Source of the DNA: an uncultured Lachnospiraceae bacterium
GTDB taxonomy: Bacteria > Bacillota > Clostridia > Lachnospirales > Lachnospiraceae
Length of the DNA: 26,870 nucleotides
Reading direction: 5' to 3'
Assembly: GCA_910585075.1 (NCBI GenBank)
Contig: CAJUED010000054.1
Span: 1 to 26,870 of the forward strand
Within the stretch, counting starts at the first letter, position 1. Every line of letters begins with the position of its first letter. The position numbers and the translations under genes were made by a program. Under the pieces are notes generated by a model. The model made no database searches. It saw only the letters and a list, made by a program, of their open reading frames with translations, and was not told the origin of the DNA. Shown here one piece after another: positions 19,387-26,870 of the stretch.

Positions 19387-21537
19387 ATGAATATGATTTT
19401 GAAACAATTCCTGACTATGTCCTGCTCCGGTGCTGTACTTATTTTGGCGCTGTTTTTGGGTAAAGGACTTTGGAAAAATAAAATAAGCAGACAGTGGCAG
19501 TATTATGTCTGGCTCATTGTGATTATGCGGCTGTTACTCCCTTTTGGGATGGGAATCAATTTGATGGGAAAGACTTATCTGGCCATTGAGCAGGCTGCAA
19601 TGCTTCAATCCCAGGAAACTTCTCCGCCACAAAAGCACTCCGCAGATGGGATGCAGGATAATGCCATAGCTGATGATTGGGGGTCAGAGGAAACACAGGA
19701 AATGACTGTGCGGAAAACGGCTGAACGGCAAATGGATAAGCCCCAAATGGCTGAACAGAAGATGACCGAACAGGAAACATCTGATTCACCGGAGGCTCTG
19801 ACAACTGCACATCCCTTCCGGGATACCATATTACTACTGGCAAGTCATATCTGGCTGGTTTGGCTGGTAGTTGCACTGGGGATGCTGATACGGAAAATAA
19901 CGGTCTATCAAAGCTTTGTACAATACATAAATGCCGGCTCGACTCCTGTTTCCGATATGGAAGTTTTAAATCTGCTCTCTGTCACTGCAGAGCAACTGGG
20001 AATCAAAAAGCCGGTGGAGCTTTGCACCAATCCGCAGATTGCTTCGCCGCTGTTAAAGGGATTCTTCCATCCATGCATTGTACTGCCGAGTGTAACACTT
20101 CAAAGTGCAACATTTCAAGGTGCAACATCTCAAAGTGCAATACTCAGAAGTGCAACGTCTCAAGGTGCAACACTCCAAAACGTGCCGATTCAAAATGAAG
20201 GATTTCAAAGTACAATATTGCCAGATAAAACATCTCAAGGCGCGGATATTTCCGAAAAAAATATTCGGTATATTATGGTACACGAGCTGATTCACTATAA
20301 GAGAAAGGATATGTTCTATAAATGGCTGGTGCAGATAACCGTCTGCCTGCACTGGTTCAATCCCTTTGTGCATCTGATGAGCAGGGAAATTACCAGGGCA
20401 TGCGAGTTTTCCTGTGATGAGGCCGTCCTTGTGAAAACGGGATGTATGAGCCCGGAAGATTACGGAAAAACATTGCTTGATGCTATGGCCGCAGTGGGGA
20501 AATACAAAGAGTCCCTTGGCGCTGTCACTTTAAGCGAAAACAAAAAAATATTGAAGGAGAGGTTAAAGGCAATTATGAATTATGAGAGAAAATCTAAGAC
20601 CGTTCGGATTTTAACAGGGGCGCTGACCCTGTGCATAATCTTTGGAGCATCTGCTTTGGGCGTTTATCCTGTTGCGGCGGCGCCAGCGGTATCGGCAGCA
20701 TCCGGTCGGATGTCAGGGAAACTTTTGATGTTGGGGCTGGAGACGACGGGAGGAGAGGATATACTTTCCCTACAGGGGAGAACACAGACCCATACCGGGA
20801 CATCCTCGAAGCGCAGCATTTCCTCTCAGGCGGAGCAATATTATGAGGCCGACAGTCCGTCTCTGTTTCAAATTGCATTTTCCCGGCTGAAGGAGAAAGA
20901 ACAGCTTGCATGGCTGGAAAAACTCTATGATGATGGCGATGCTGCTTTCTTTTCAGTGGCAGTCAGCGTATTGGATGGGGATGCTCCGCTCCTTGCCGGC
21001 TTTGCGGAAAAAGCATATGCGGACAGAGAGACCGCGCTTTTCTCCATCACAGTAGACGCATTAGATGGGAACGATTCGCTTCTTGCCGATTTCGCAGAAA
21101 GGGCATATACAGAGGAGGAGACTGCTCTTTTTTCTATCCTGACAGACTGCATGGATGAAACAGAGCTGGAGTTATGGCTGGACAGGGCATTGGAGGATGA
21201 CCGCTGGAGTTTCCAGGCAATATTGTTTGACGAACTGGACATGGAGGATGAAAAGGATGCCCAGGAGGAGAAATGGGAAGAACAGTTGATGGCGGAATAT
21301 GAGGCTGTGGGTGTAACAAAAAATGGAAAGAATTATTACTATCAGGGACAGCTGCTCAATATTTTCCTGGATATCCGGCCCAATCAATCCTTTTATACTT
21401 TGAATACAAATCCGGCAGGTACGGTGAATATTAAGATAATCCGCAGGGAGGATGGGAAAATCACCGGCGTCTCCTATATGGACGAGACGGAAGCGACCGA
21501 ATTGCTGGGCGATATGGCTGAGCCTGATGATTTCTGA
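19387..21537 (+). CDS. BlaR1/MecR1-like M56 membrane metallopeptidase
   Basis: A 716-aa integral membrane zinc metallopeptidase. It has N-terminal membrane helices, an M56 domain with HELIH (His299, Glu300, His303) and SCDEA, and a further membrane helix near 405-435, then a long extracellular part. That part holds no visible penicillin-binding domain (no SxxK/KTG pair seen) but has helical repeats. Two oddities are described as separate repeat features: a pentapeptide-repeat insert just before HELIH, and a 30-residue tandem repeat in the C-terminal part. The start is uncertain: AGGAG is 13 nt from ATG 19387 but only 1 nt from ATG 19375. It probably senses a signal and acts on the upstream BlaI-like repressor. 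Confidence 0.82.
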   Translation: MNMILKQFLTMSCSGAVLILALFLGKGLWKNKISRQWQYYVWLIVIMRLLLPFGMGINLMGKTYLAIEQAAMLQSQETSPPQKHSADGMQDNAIADDWGSEETQEMTVRKTAERQMDKPQMAEQKMTEQETSDSPEALTTAHPFRDTILLLASHIWLVWLVVALGMLIRKITVYQSFVQYINAGSTPVSDMEVLNLLSVTAEQLGIKKPVELCTNPQIASPLLKGFFHPCIVLPSVTLQSATFQGATSQSAILRSATSQGATLQNVPIQNEGFQSTILPDKTSQGADISEKNIRYIMVHELIHYKRKDMFYKWLVQITVCLHWFNPFVHLMSREITRACEFSCDEAVLVKTGCMSPEDYGKTLLDAMAAVGKYKESLGAVTLSENKKILKERLKAIMNYERKSKTVRILTGALTLCIIFGASALGVYPVAAAPAVSAASGRMSGKLLMLGLETTGGEDILSLQGRTQTHTGTSSKRSISSQAEQYYEADSPSLFQIAFSRLKEKEQLAWLEKLYDDGDAAFFSVAVSVLDGDAPLLAGFAEKAYADRETALFSITVDALDGNDSLLADFAERAYTEEETALFSILTDCMDETELELWLDRALEDDRWSFQAILFDELDMEDEKDAQEEKWEEQLMAEYEAVGVTKNGKNYYYQGQLLNIFLDIRPNQSFYTLNTNPAGTVNIKIIRREDGKITGVSYMDETEATELLGDMAEPDDF
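20092..20247 (+). repeat. 15-bp degenerate tandem repeat inside the M56 gene
   Basis: About ten successive 15-bp units near CTTCAAAGTGCAACA encode five-residue steps LQSAT-FQGAT-SQSAI-LRSAT-SQGAT, fading into LQNVP-IQNEG-FQSTI. This resembles pentapeptide-repeat spacing and is inserted between PCIVLPS and ISEKNIRYIMVHELIH, where ordinary M56 proteins have only a few residues. Confidence 0.8.
20953..21132 (+). repeat. Two tandem 90-bp repeats in the C-terminal part of the M56 gene
   Basis: Units 20953-21042 and 21043-21132 encode SVAVSVLDGDAPLLAGFAEK... and SITVDALDGNDSLLADFAER..., 30 residues each and clearly alike. A weaker copy before and one after (ILTDCMDETELELWLDRALE) extend the array, so the extracellular part may be a helical-repeat solenoid. 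Confidence 0.75.
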
Positions 21538-21546
21538 TGTGCTCTT

Positions 21547-21585
21547 GCAGAGTAACAGTTCAGACAAGCTGAACCGTTACTCTGC
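21547..21585 (+). terminator. 17-bp hairpin after the M56 gene
   Basis: GCAGAGTAACAGTTCAG and CTGAACCGTTACTCTGC form a 17-bp stem with one mismatch and a 5-nt loop, 9 nt after the stop. No T-run follows; it could still be a terminator or mRNA-stabilising element. Confidence 0.5.
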
Positions 21586-21620
21586 TGTTGCCGTGGCTGT
21601 TGGTGATGGGGTTCAGGCTG

Positions 21621-21746
21621 TTGTTCTTTTGTGGGGATATATGTTATGATGTAGCAGACAGGCCTGCGTATTTACTGCGCTGACCTGTCTGAACTGCTAC
21701 CGGCACTTGACTGATTGCTTGCGGGAGTCGCCCGGTTCCTGCAAGC
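21621..21746 (+). promoter_or_regulatory. Promoter and structured leader of the MBL gene
   Basis: TTGTTC and TATGAT are separated by 18 nt (21621-21650). Downstream are two hairpins: CAGACAGG (21655-21662) with CCTGTCTG (21684-21691), and GCTTGCGGGA (21717-21726) with TCCTGCAAGC (21737-21746, nine of ten paired). The MBL ribosome binding site follows 30 nt later. A leader-based control is possible. Confidence 0.35.
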
Positions 21747-21791
21747 ATGACCTTGATCCGTTGGTGGCGGGAAAAAAGGAGGAAACGAAAA

Positions 21792-22673
21792 ATGTATGAA
21801 TTGGTACAGGTTAGTGAGAAATGCTATTACATAAACTGTCCGGCAAAGATAGGCGTCTATGTCCCGGACAAGGATAATGTCTATCTGATTGACAGCGGGA
21901 ATGATAAGGATGCGGGGAGGAAGGTCAGGCAGATTCTGGATAAGAACGGCTGGCATCTGACTGCCATACTGAATACCCATTCCAATGCGGACCACATCGG
22001 TGGGAACCGTTATCTGCAGGGGCAGACAGGATGCAAGATTTATTCCGGCGGCATAGAGGCGGCTTTCACAAAATATCCGGTTCTGGAGCCGTCTTTCCTT
22101 TACGGCGGTTACCCCTGTAAGGATTTGCGGCATAAGTTTCTGATGGCCCAGGACAGTAATGTTTCGGATTTTTCGGATGGGGAATTTCCGAAGGAGATTG
22201 AGGTGATACCGCTTCCCGGGCATTTCTTTGATATGGTGGGGTTCCGTATGCCGTATGGCGTGGTGTTCCTTGCGGACTGTATCAGCAGCAGGGAGACGCT
22301 TGAAAAGTATGCGGTATCTTTCATTTATGATGTGGGAGCCTATCTGGAAACGCTGGATAAGGTGGAAAGGATGGAAGCTGCCATGTTTGTTCCCGCCCAT
22401 GCGGAGGCGTCCGCCGATATCAGGGAGCTTGTCCGGTATAATCGGGATAAAGTACATGACATTGCAGACAGGATTTTATCTATCTGTAAGGAGTGGATCT
22501 GCTTTGAAAATATTTTGCAGGAGGTGTTCAAGGGCTATGGGCTTGCCATGAATTTTGAGCAGTATGTATTGGTGGGCAGCACGGTGCGTTCTTACCTCTC
22601 ATGGCTGAAAGACACCGGGAAACTGGCAGTTGTATTTCAGGACAGTATGCTTCTGTGGCAGAGAGTGCAGTAA
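21792..22673 (+). CDS. MBL-fold metallo-hydrolase with altered metal motif
   Basis: A 293-aa protein. The start at 21792 has GGAGG about 10 nt upstream; an open frame from 21747 lacks a site. The metal-binding loop reads THSNADH (His63, Asn65, Asp67, His68), so the second histidine of HxHxDH is Asn. LPGHFFDMVG and LADCI supply later ligands and AHAEAS may offer another histidine. This HxNxDH form could still bind one or two metals. It is placed between the BlaI/BlaR1 pair and the AgrA/AgrC pair. Substrate unknown; no beta-lactam role is implied. Confidence 0.82.
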   Translation: MYELVQVSEKCYYINCPAKIGVYVPDKDNVYLIDSGNDKDAGRKVRQILDKNGWHLTAILNTHSNADHIGGNRYLQGQTGCKIYSGGIEAAFTKYPVLEPSFLYGGYPCKDLRHKFLMAQDSNVSDFSDGEFPKEIEVIPLPGHFFDMVGFRMPYGVVFLADCISSRETLEKYAVSFIYDVGAYLETLDKVERMEAAMFVPAHAEASADIRELVRYNRDKVHDIADRILSICKEWICFENILQEVFKGYGLAMNFEQYVLVGSTVRSYLSWLKDTGKLAVVFQDSMLLWQRVQ

Positions 22674-22700
22674 AACCTACGGTTATTACAATAAAATGTC

Positions 22701-22751
22701 CGTTCATGGCATGAACGAAACTTTGTCCGTGTGTGCGTCGATATATATGAT
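22701..22751 (+). promoter_or_regulatory. Promoter and upstream palindrome of the LytTR regulator
   Basis: TTGTCC (22723-22728), 17 nt and TATGAT (22746-22751) form the promoter. Just upstream, CGTTCAT-GGC-ATGAACG (22701-22717) is a perfect 7-3-7 palindrome, and TGTCCGT occurs twice (22697 and 22724). The palindrome may bind the LytTR protein or another repressor. Confidence 0.5.
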
Positions 22752-22777
22752 ATATTCGCATAAGGCAGGTGATGAAA

Positions 22778-23497
22778 ATGCTGTCAATAGCGGTATGTGA
22801 TGATGAAGTCATAGAATGCTGCAACATGGCAAGGAAAATCAAAAATATTCTGGAAGAAATGAAAATACCATGTATCATCCGCCAGTTTCAAAGTGGAGGG
22901 GAATTGCTGCGGGCCCCGGAAAGCTTTGACATTGTTTTCCTTGATATCATGATGCAGGCTCCGGATGGAATGAAAACGGCACAGATTTTCCGCAAAAAGG
23001 CATCTGATAAAATACTCATTTTTGTATCTTCCAGCAGGGAGTATGTGTTTGAAGCGTATGACGTGGAGGCTTTCCAATACCTGTTAAAGCCGGTGGATGA
23101 CAGGAAACTGAAAAGCGTGCTGCAGAAAGCCGTCCTCAAAACAGAAAGCCGTTCACAGGAATTTATCATTGTCAGCAGGGAAAGGCAGAAAAAGAAGTTA
23201 TTTCTTGATGATATATACTATTTCGAGATAAAAGGAAGAATAGTTGATGTTCATGGGCCGGAGGGTATTTTTACTTATTATGAACAGATAGGGGAGCTGG
23301 AGAACAAGCTGCAGGATAAAGGCTTTTTCAGATGCCATAAAAGTTATCTTGTAAATCTGAAATACGTGGACGGATATAACAGGCAGGAAGTGATACTGGA
23401 AAACGGGGAAAAAATCGTGATTGCAAAAAGAAGGTATGATAAGTTTGTCCTGGAGGTGCTTAAGATTATGCGGGAAAATGGTGGGATAACTATTTGA
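22778..23497 (+). CDS. LytTR-type response regulator (AgrA-like)
   Basis: A 239-aa protein. The receiver domain (1-120) has the acidic pair DD at 8-9 and the phosphoacceptor Asp56 in VFLDIMM. The lysine in YLLKPVDD is the conserved receiver Lys. The LytTR DNA-binding domain (137-235) includes FFRCHKSYLVNLKYV, the conserved pattern that contacts direct repeats. The start at 22778 has AGGTG upstream; GTG 22769 is the alternative. The sensor gene follows 27 nt later, so they form an Agr-type two-component pair. Confidence 0.9.
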   Translation: MLSIAVCDDEVIECCNMARKIKNILEEMKIPCIIRQFQSGGELLRAPESFDIVFLDIMMQAPDGMKTAQIFRKKASDKILIFVSSSREYVFEAYDVEAFQYLLKPVDDRKLKSVLQKAVLKTESRSQEFIIVSRERQKKKLFLDDIYYFEIKGRIVDVHGPEGIFTYYEQIGELENKLQDKGFFRCHKSYLVNLKYVDGYNRQEVILENGEKIVIAKRRYDKFVLEVLKIMRENGGITI

Positions 23498-23524
23498 GCC
23501 GCTAAAGGCGGCATGGGAGATTCT

Positions 23525-24904
23525 ATGAAGCAGCTATATAACTGTACGGATATTTTAATTGTAGCGCCATTTTATCTGGGGTATCTGTGGGCAGCGGATA
23601 AATTCTGCAAAAAATTTTTAGGGGCTTCAAAATGGAGGGAACGGTTGTTTTTACTCTTATCCTTTTGCGGCTGGCTGTTTGGGAATATTTTAGGCCGGCT
23701 CTATCCCGCCCTGTATCCTTTTTCTGTGTTGTCGGGCCCTGTAATCTTTATGGGATTGGTAGTGCTGTTGTTCCGGTCAGACAAGGAGAAAAGGATTCTG
23801 GCGGCATCTATGCTTTTGGCAGCCGTAAGGCTGGTATCAGATTTTTGCGCTTCCTTTTTATCCTGTCTGGTACTGTTTTTCCTGCACACAGTAAAAAAGA
23901 TTCCGGAACCGGTTTCCGGAGATTGGGAAATCGGAGTAATCAGCGGAGTCGGCTATTGCTTTGCCATATTGGCCGTATACCGGATGTCGAAGCATCTTGC
24001 GTCTGTTTTTTGCGGCAAAGGGAGAAAATGGTATGTGATATTGGCAGTTCCGTTACTTGTGATGATTGCGGTGTATGATGTGGCGAGCCTGGGTGCCAGT
24101 AATGGTATTATGGTCAGAAGCGGCGGCAATATGGGGCTTTATTATGACCAAATGTTCAGCCTTGCCGAATTTTTGGTTTTGGCATTCCTGTCTATGGCGG
24201 CGACAGGATTTTATGTGTTTGGGATGAACCGGATTTATCTGGAGCAGGAAAAAAGCGGTTGGTATCATTCGCAGATTGCGTTTTACAAAATGCTGACAGA
24301 GCAGTACAGGCAGTCGGAACGGCTGCGGCATGACATGAAAAACCATATCATTGCCCTGGCGGCACTGTCCCGGAATAAAGAATGGGAGAAGATAGATGAT
24401 TACCTGAAAAATATGGAGGGTGTTGTCTCAGATACCGGTGGAGATGCGACAGGGAATAAGGCGGTGGATGCACTTCTTTACCAGAAGCGGAAAAGGGCTG
24501 AAGAAGAAAAGATTAAATGGGAATGTGACGTGCAAATGCCAAGGGAATGCCCTGTCAATGAGTTTGACCTGTGCATATTGTTTGGAAACATACTGGATAA
24601 TGCGCTGAAAGCGTGTGAAAGGATGCGGTACGGTGAATGTCGTTTTATCCATATTCGGGCAAAAATGGTAAAGAAATGTTTTCTGATTGAAGTAAAGAAC
24701 AGCATGGACAGGACAGAAAAGCATGGGGATGGATTTACAAATAAAGACAATTGGCAGAAACAGGGAATCGGCCTGCTGAATGTAGGGGACGTGGTGAATA
24801 AATATAATGGGGCAATGAATATGGCAGCCGAAAAAGGCGTCTTCGTAATATCCATTTTAATGCCATTCCCAGACGCCGTACATGACATCAAAGCGGCTGT
24901 TTGA
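23525..24904 (+). CDS. Sensor histidine kinase of the AgrC/GHKL type
   Basis: A 459-aa protein. The N-terminal 240 residues hold about six membrane helices, as in AgrC-like peptide sensors. The dimerisation stretch ERLRHDMKNHIIALAAL carries the phosphorylated His269. The ATPase part has NILDN (355-359) and GIGLLNVGDVV (the G box, 414-424), so the kinase core is complete. The start at 23525 has GGGAG upstream. It is coupled to the LytTR regulator. No AgrD-like precursor or AgrB-like protease gene lies nearby, so its ligand is open. Confidence 0.9.
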   Translation: MKQLYNCTDILIVAPFYLGYLWAADKFCKKFLGASKWRERLFLLLSFCGWLFGNILGRLYPALYPFSVLSGPVIFMGLVVLLFRSDKEKRILAASMLLAAVRLVSDFCASFLSCLVLFFLHTVKKIPEPVSGDWEIGVISGVGYCFAILAVYRMSKHLASVFCGKGRKWYVILAVPLLVMIAVYDVASLGASNGIMVRSGGNMGLYYDQMFSLAEFLVLAFLSMAATGFYVFGMNRIYLEQEKSGWYHSQIAFYKMLTEQYRQSERLRHDMKNHIIALAALSRNKEWEKIDDYLKNMEGVVSDTGGDATGNKAVDALLYQKRKRAEEEKIKWECDVQMPRECPVNEFDLCILFGNILDNALKACERMRYGECRFIHIRAKMVKKCFLIEVKNSMDRTEKHGDGFTNKDNWQKQGIGLLNVGDVVNKYNGAMNMAAEKGVFVISILMPFPDAVHDIKAAV

Positions 24905-25073
24905 AACATAAATCTAATACTACATATTCATATCACCGAAAAGTTATATACCTCGCAGCAAGCTGACGGGTTATGGAGGAAATGTGAAAAATCAGCATAA
25001 ATGCTGTGCAATTGTAAACGCTCCGGAATGGATATTTTTATGCTCTAAAAAGCGGTGATAAGGAGGCTGTGAT

Positions 25074-25622
25074 ATGAATACAAAGACAATGGAAGGTCTT
25101 GTAGGCGCAAGGACAAATATGAACCTGCTGAATACTCCCATGCGTGTCTATAAGGAAGCAAGACGTAAGGGCGATACGGCAACAATGGAGAGGGCAATGG
25201 GGTATGTGGATGAATTTTCCGACAAGGCGGAGGAATATAAGGCGGAAGCCGACAAGGGAATGGAAGAAGACGCACGACAGGCAAGGGAACAGGCAAAATT
25301 ACTGCGTGAGGAGGCTGTCCGCAAGCGCAGGGAAGAACGCGAAAAAACGGAAAAAGAAATCGCAGAAAAAAGGAATGCGGATGCCAATATGGAGACCAAT
25401 ACGAATACCAATGTGGACACCGATATAAATCTCCGGGAGACAAAGGGATGTCTCCTGGAAATCAGTGAAGAAGGGAAGGTATTGCTAAAGGATAACATAA
25501 ATCCGGACAGCACAGGCTCCAATGAAATAAAGCCGGATATCCTGAAGGAGCCTGTAACATACACAAAAACAGGAAAGATGGCTGCTTCGGAACAAGGTGC
25601 AGGCATTTCGGTTTCTGTTTAA
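25074..25622 (+). CDS. Charged coiled-coil protein, unknown function
   Basis: A 182-aa, highly charged, soluble protein. The N-terminal 60 residues (LVGARTNMNLLNTPMRVYKEARRKGDTATMERAMGYV) are ordered-looking, followed by a long Glu/Lys/Arg-rich helix at 65-125 with coiled-coil character (EQAKLLREEAVRKRREERE). The tail is acidic and Thr/Asn-rich and ends in ISVSV. AAGGAGG lies 7 nt before the ATG. It is 169 nt downstream of the AgrC-like gene. The family is not assigned, and it may be a structural or regulatory protein. Confidence 0.7.
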   Translation: MNTKTMEGLVGARTNMNLLNTPMRVYKEARRKGDTATMERAMGYVDEFSDKAEEYKAEADKGMEEDARQAREQAKLLREEAVRKRREEREKTEKEIAEKRNADANMETNTNTNVDTDINLRETKGCLLEISEEGKVLLKDNINPDSTGSNEIKPDILKEPVTYTKTGKMAASEQGAGISVSV

Positions 25623-25653
25623 CTTATAGTAAACGACATTAGAAATTTCCTTT

Positions 25654-26778
25654 TTATACATCGGTAAGCAGAGGTGTATTTCGGGCGTGCAGGGTTTCGT
25701 TCCACGCATCTATTCTCTCGTAATACAAAAACAGCTCCGCGGGAATTTTTGTGGTGTCCGGAGGAACCGGCGTATCGATTGCACGGCCCTTCAGGGGAAG
25801 GCCATGGCTCCCTGTTTCCTGATCGGGCTTAAGGTGCATCATAAGGAAGTGTGAGCTTCCCTGATGTGTTTCCGGGCGGGATGCCAGATATTGCCTTGAA
25901 TGGAATACCAGGTCATAATTTTTACTGCATTCGTATTCTATTCCGATATAGCACATCCCTTCCGGACAGCACTGTTTCAGCGCGTCATACATATGTTTTC
26001 TCATCTCCTCAAGCTGCTCAGGAGAAAACCGCTCCGCCAGCTTTGGATTCTTAAGTTCTTCCTCCGTATTTTTCCATACATCTATCAGTGCAACGCTGTT
26101 GACGTGGCACCACACGGTATCTCCCTCATCATCTATGAAAGAAAAAGAGCGGCTCTTTCCCACATGCAAAGTGACGGGTTTTTCAAGTATGTGCCCTATG
26201 GAATCAGGGCTGTGGGTTATGGTGATGGGCATTTCCGGTGTGTAATGAGGGAGTTTTTCCATGTCTGCAATACTATTTGTAATATTCAGCGTCACCAACT
26301 GCAGGCTGTCCCAATCCGTACCTTTCAGCCACTCGGGAACCCTCCAGCCGGCGCTCATCATGTCGGAAAATAACTGTATGGTTCCATAATCATCAACTGA
26401 ATATTCCAGGGCGCCGCTTGTGCCGCCCTGTACCTGCAGCCTTTCCTCGCCCAGATAAAAGTCGCTGCAATGTAAATAACTGCAGCTTCTTTTTTTATCC
26501 ATAAGTCGTCCCGCGGAGCGTGGCGGCGTTGGATTCGTAAGCTGTCCCGCGGAGCGTGACTGCATTTGATGCTCTTTGAGCATCCGCCTGTGGGTGCGGG
26601 GGCCTTTTCTGTTTATGGGTTCCCGTTTAACGTATGGCTCTATGATGTAAAGCTTTGCCTCATCGGACAGAGTCATGCCGAGAATGTGGTATTTTTTGTC
26701 GTCTCTTTCTATGGTTTTCCCTATTACAAGAATATCCTGCCATTTCTTGTGGCAGTCTGATAAAATAGAAAAATTCAT
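25654..26778 (-). CDS. Uncharacterised 374-aa protein with a repeat insertion
   Basis: A leftward protein of 374 aa. It has no signal peptide or clear membrane helix. GGAGGTG lies 5 nt before the ATG. The N-terminal part (WQDILVIGKTIERDDKKYHILGMTLSDEAKLYIIEPYVKR) and the later WCHVNSVALIDVWKN look like a compact mixed fold. Residues about 70-95 hold the repeated SRSAGQLTN/PRSAGRLMD segment that stems from a GC-rich tandem repeat. No enzyme motif was recognised. It is convergent with the coiled-coil gene. Confidence 0.6.
   Translation of the reverse strand: MNFSILSDCHKKWQDILVIGKTIERDDKKYHILGMTLSDEAKLYIIEPYVKREPINRKGPRTHRRMLKEHQMQSRSAGQLTNPTPPRSAGRLMDKKRSCSYLHCSDFYLGEERLQVQGGTSGALEYSVDDYGTIQLFSDMMSAGWRVPEWLKGTDWDSLQLVTLNITNSIADMEKLPHYTPEMPITITHSPDSIGHILEKPVTLHVGKSRSFSFIDDEGDTVWCHVNSVALIDVWKNTEEELKNPKLAERFSPEQLEEMRKHMYDALKQCCPEGMCYIGIEYECSKNYDLVFHSRQYLASRPETHQGSSHFLMMHLKPDQETGSHGLPLKGRAIDTPVPPDTTKIPAELFLYYERIDAWNETLHARNTPLLTDV
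26502..26573 (-). repeat. 36-bp tandem repeat inside the 374-aa gene
   Basis: Two 36-bp units share TAAG(TC/CT)GTCCCGCGGAGCGTG and encode SRSAGQLTN and PRSAGRLMD-like peptides in frame. The unit is far more GC-rich than the flanks and 36 is a multiple of three, so the frame is kept. Confidence 0.65.
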
Positions 26779-26826
26779 GGCCGCACCTCCGTAAGTTAAC
26801 GTTATTATATCTTATCCGCAGTGCAC

Positions 26827-26870
26827 GCTCGAAAAACCTTCGGTTTTCCTCGCTCGCGGGCTTCGCCCTA
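26827..26870. repeat. GC-rich element with two UUCG-type hairpins at the window edge
   Basis: AAAACC-TTC-GGTTTT (26833-26847) is followed by a run with GGGC-TTC-GCCC, and CGCTCG occurs in direct and near-palindromic form around it. The element is cut by the end of the window. It lies upstream of the leftward gene and may be a REP-like repeat. Confidence 0.35.

Noticed and set aside
21672..22457. 261-aa minus-strand frame opposite the MBL gene
   Set aside because: No start signal, antisense to a protein with clear family motifs.
18910..22673. Calling this a beta-lactam resistance locus
   Set aside because: The BlaI/BlaR1-like pair lacks a visible penicillin-binding sensor and no beta-lactamase is present; the MBL protein has a general hydrolase motif, not a class B beta-lactamase signature.
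1..26870. CRISPR arrays, tRNA or rRNA genes, intact insertion sequences
   Set aside because: No regularly spaced direct repeats, cloverleaf-like segments, rRNA stretches or transposase signatures were found by reading both strands.

Overview
This window looks like chromosomal DNA from a Gram-positive Clostridia member, most likely Lachnospiraceae. Evidence: moderate to low GC, strong AGGAGG-type ribosome binding sites, TTGACA/TATAAT promoters, and gene families typical of that group (BlaI/BlaR1-M56 pair, AgrA/AgrC-like LytTR two-component pair, AraC-GNAT fusion, PBECR4-type protein). Family calls come from reading motifs, not from database searches. No rRNA, tRNA, CRISPR array or intact transposase was seen.

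Left part (1-4.6 kb): a probable type II restriction-modification island. A leftward operon holds a small XRE controller, a PD-(D/E)xK endonuclease candidate, a second 176-aa protein and a decayed gene. It diverges from a rightward pair of methyltransferases, a Dam/DpnM-like enzyme and a DpnA-like enzyme. The divergent gap carries two short palindromes and a promoter. Beyond it are gene debris, a second small XRE regulator and a small helical protein.

Middle part (4.8-18.5 kb): accessory and stress genes. These include an XRE-GyrI-like regulator; a promoter, 18-codon Tyr/Met-rich leader ORF and terminator ahead of a GNAT-nucleoside phosphorylase pair (a candidate attenuator); a PBECR4-type protein; and a small structured RNA with its own promoter and terminator. 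They continue with an AlkD-like protein, a PNPOx-family protein, a DUF3788 protein, an internally deleted NUDIX gene, an MBL hydrolase, and an operon-like run AraC-GNAT, MATE pump, NUDIX, P-loop kinase, GNAT, GNAT. A UPF0175/DUF3368 (PIN) toxin-antitoxin pair under a perfect consensus promoter and a further GNAT gene follow. Counting the AraC fusion, six GNAT domains occur in about 12 kb.

Right part (18.6-26.9 kb): signalling. A BlaI-like repressor and an unusual M56 BlaR1-like receptor sit behind a 19-bp perfect inverted-repeat operator. The receptor has a pentapeptide-repeat insertion just before its HExxH motif and tandem 30-residue repeats in its C-terminal part. Next come an MBL protein with a structured leader, an AgrA/AgrC-like pair without a visible peptide gene, a charged coiled-coil protein and a leftward 374-aa protein of unknown function that carries a GC-rich 36-bp tandem repeat. 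The best candidates for a new system are the structured RNA at 8121-8293, the leader/terminator unit at 5672-6088, the repeat-bearing M56 receptor, and the restriction system with a possibly split nuclease.
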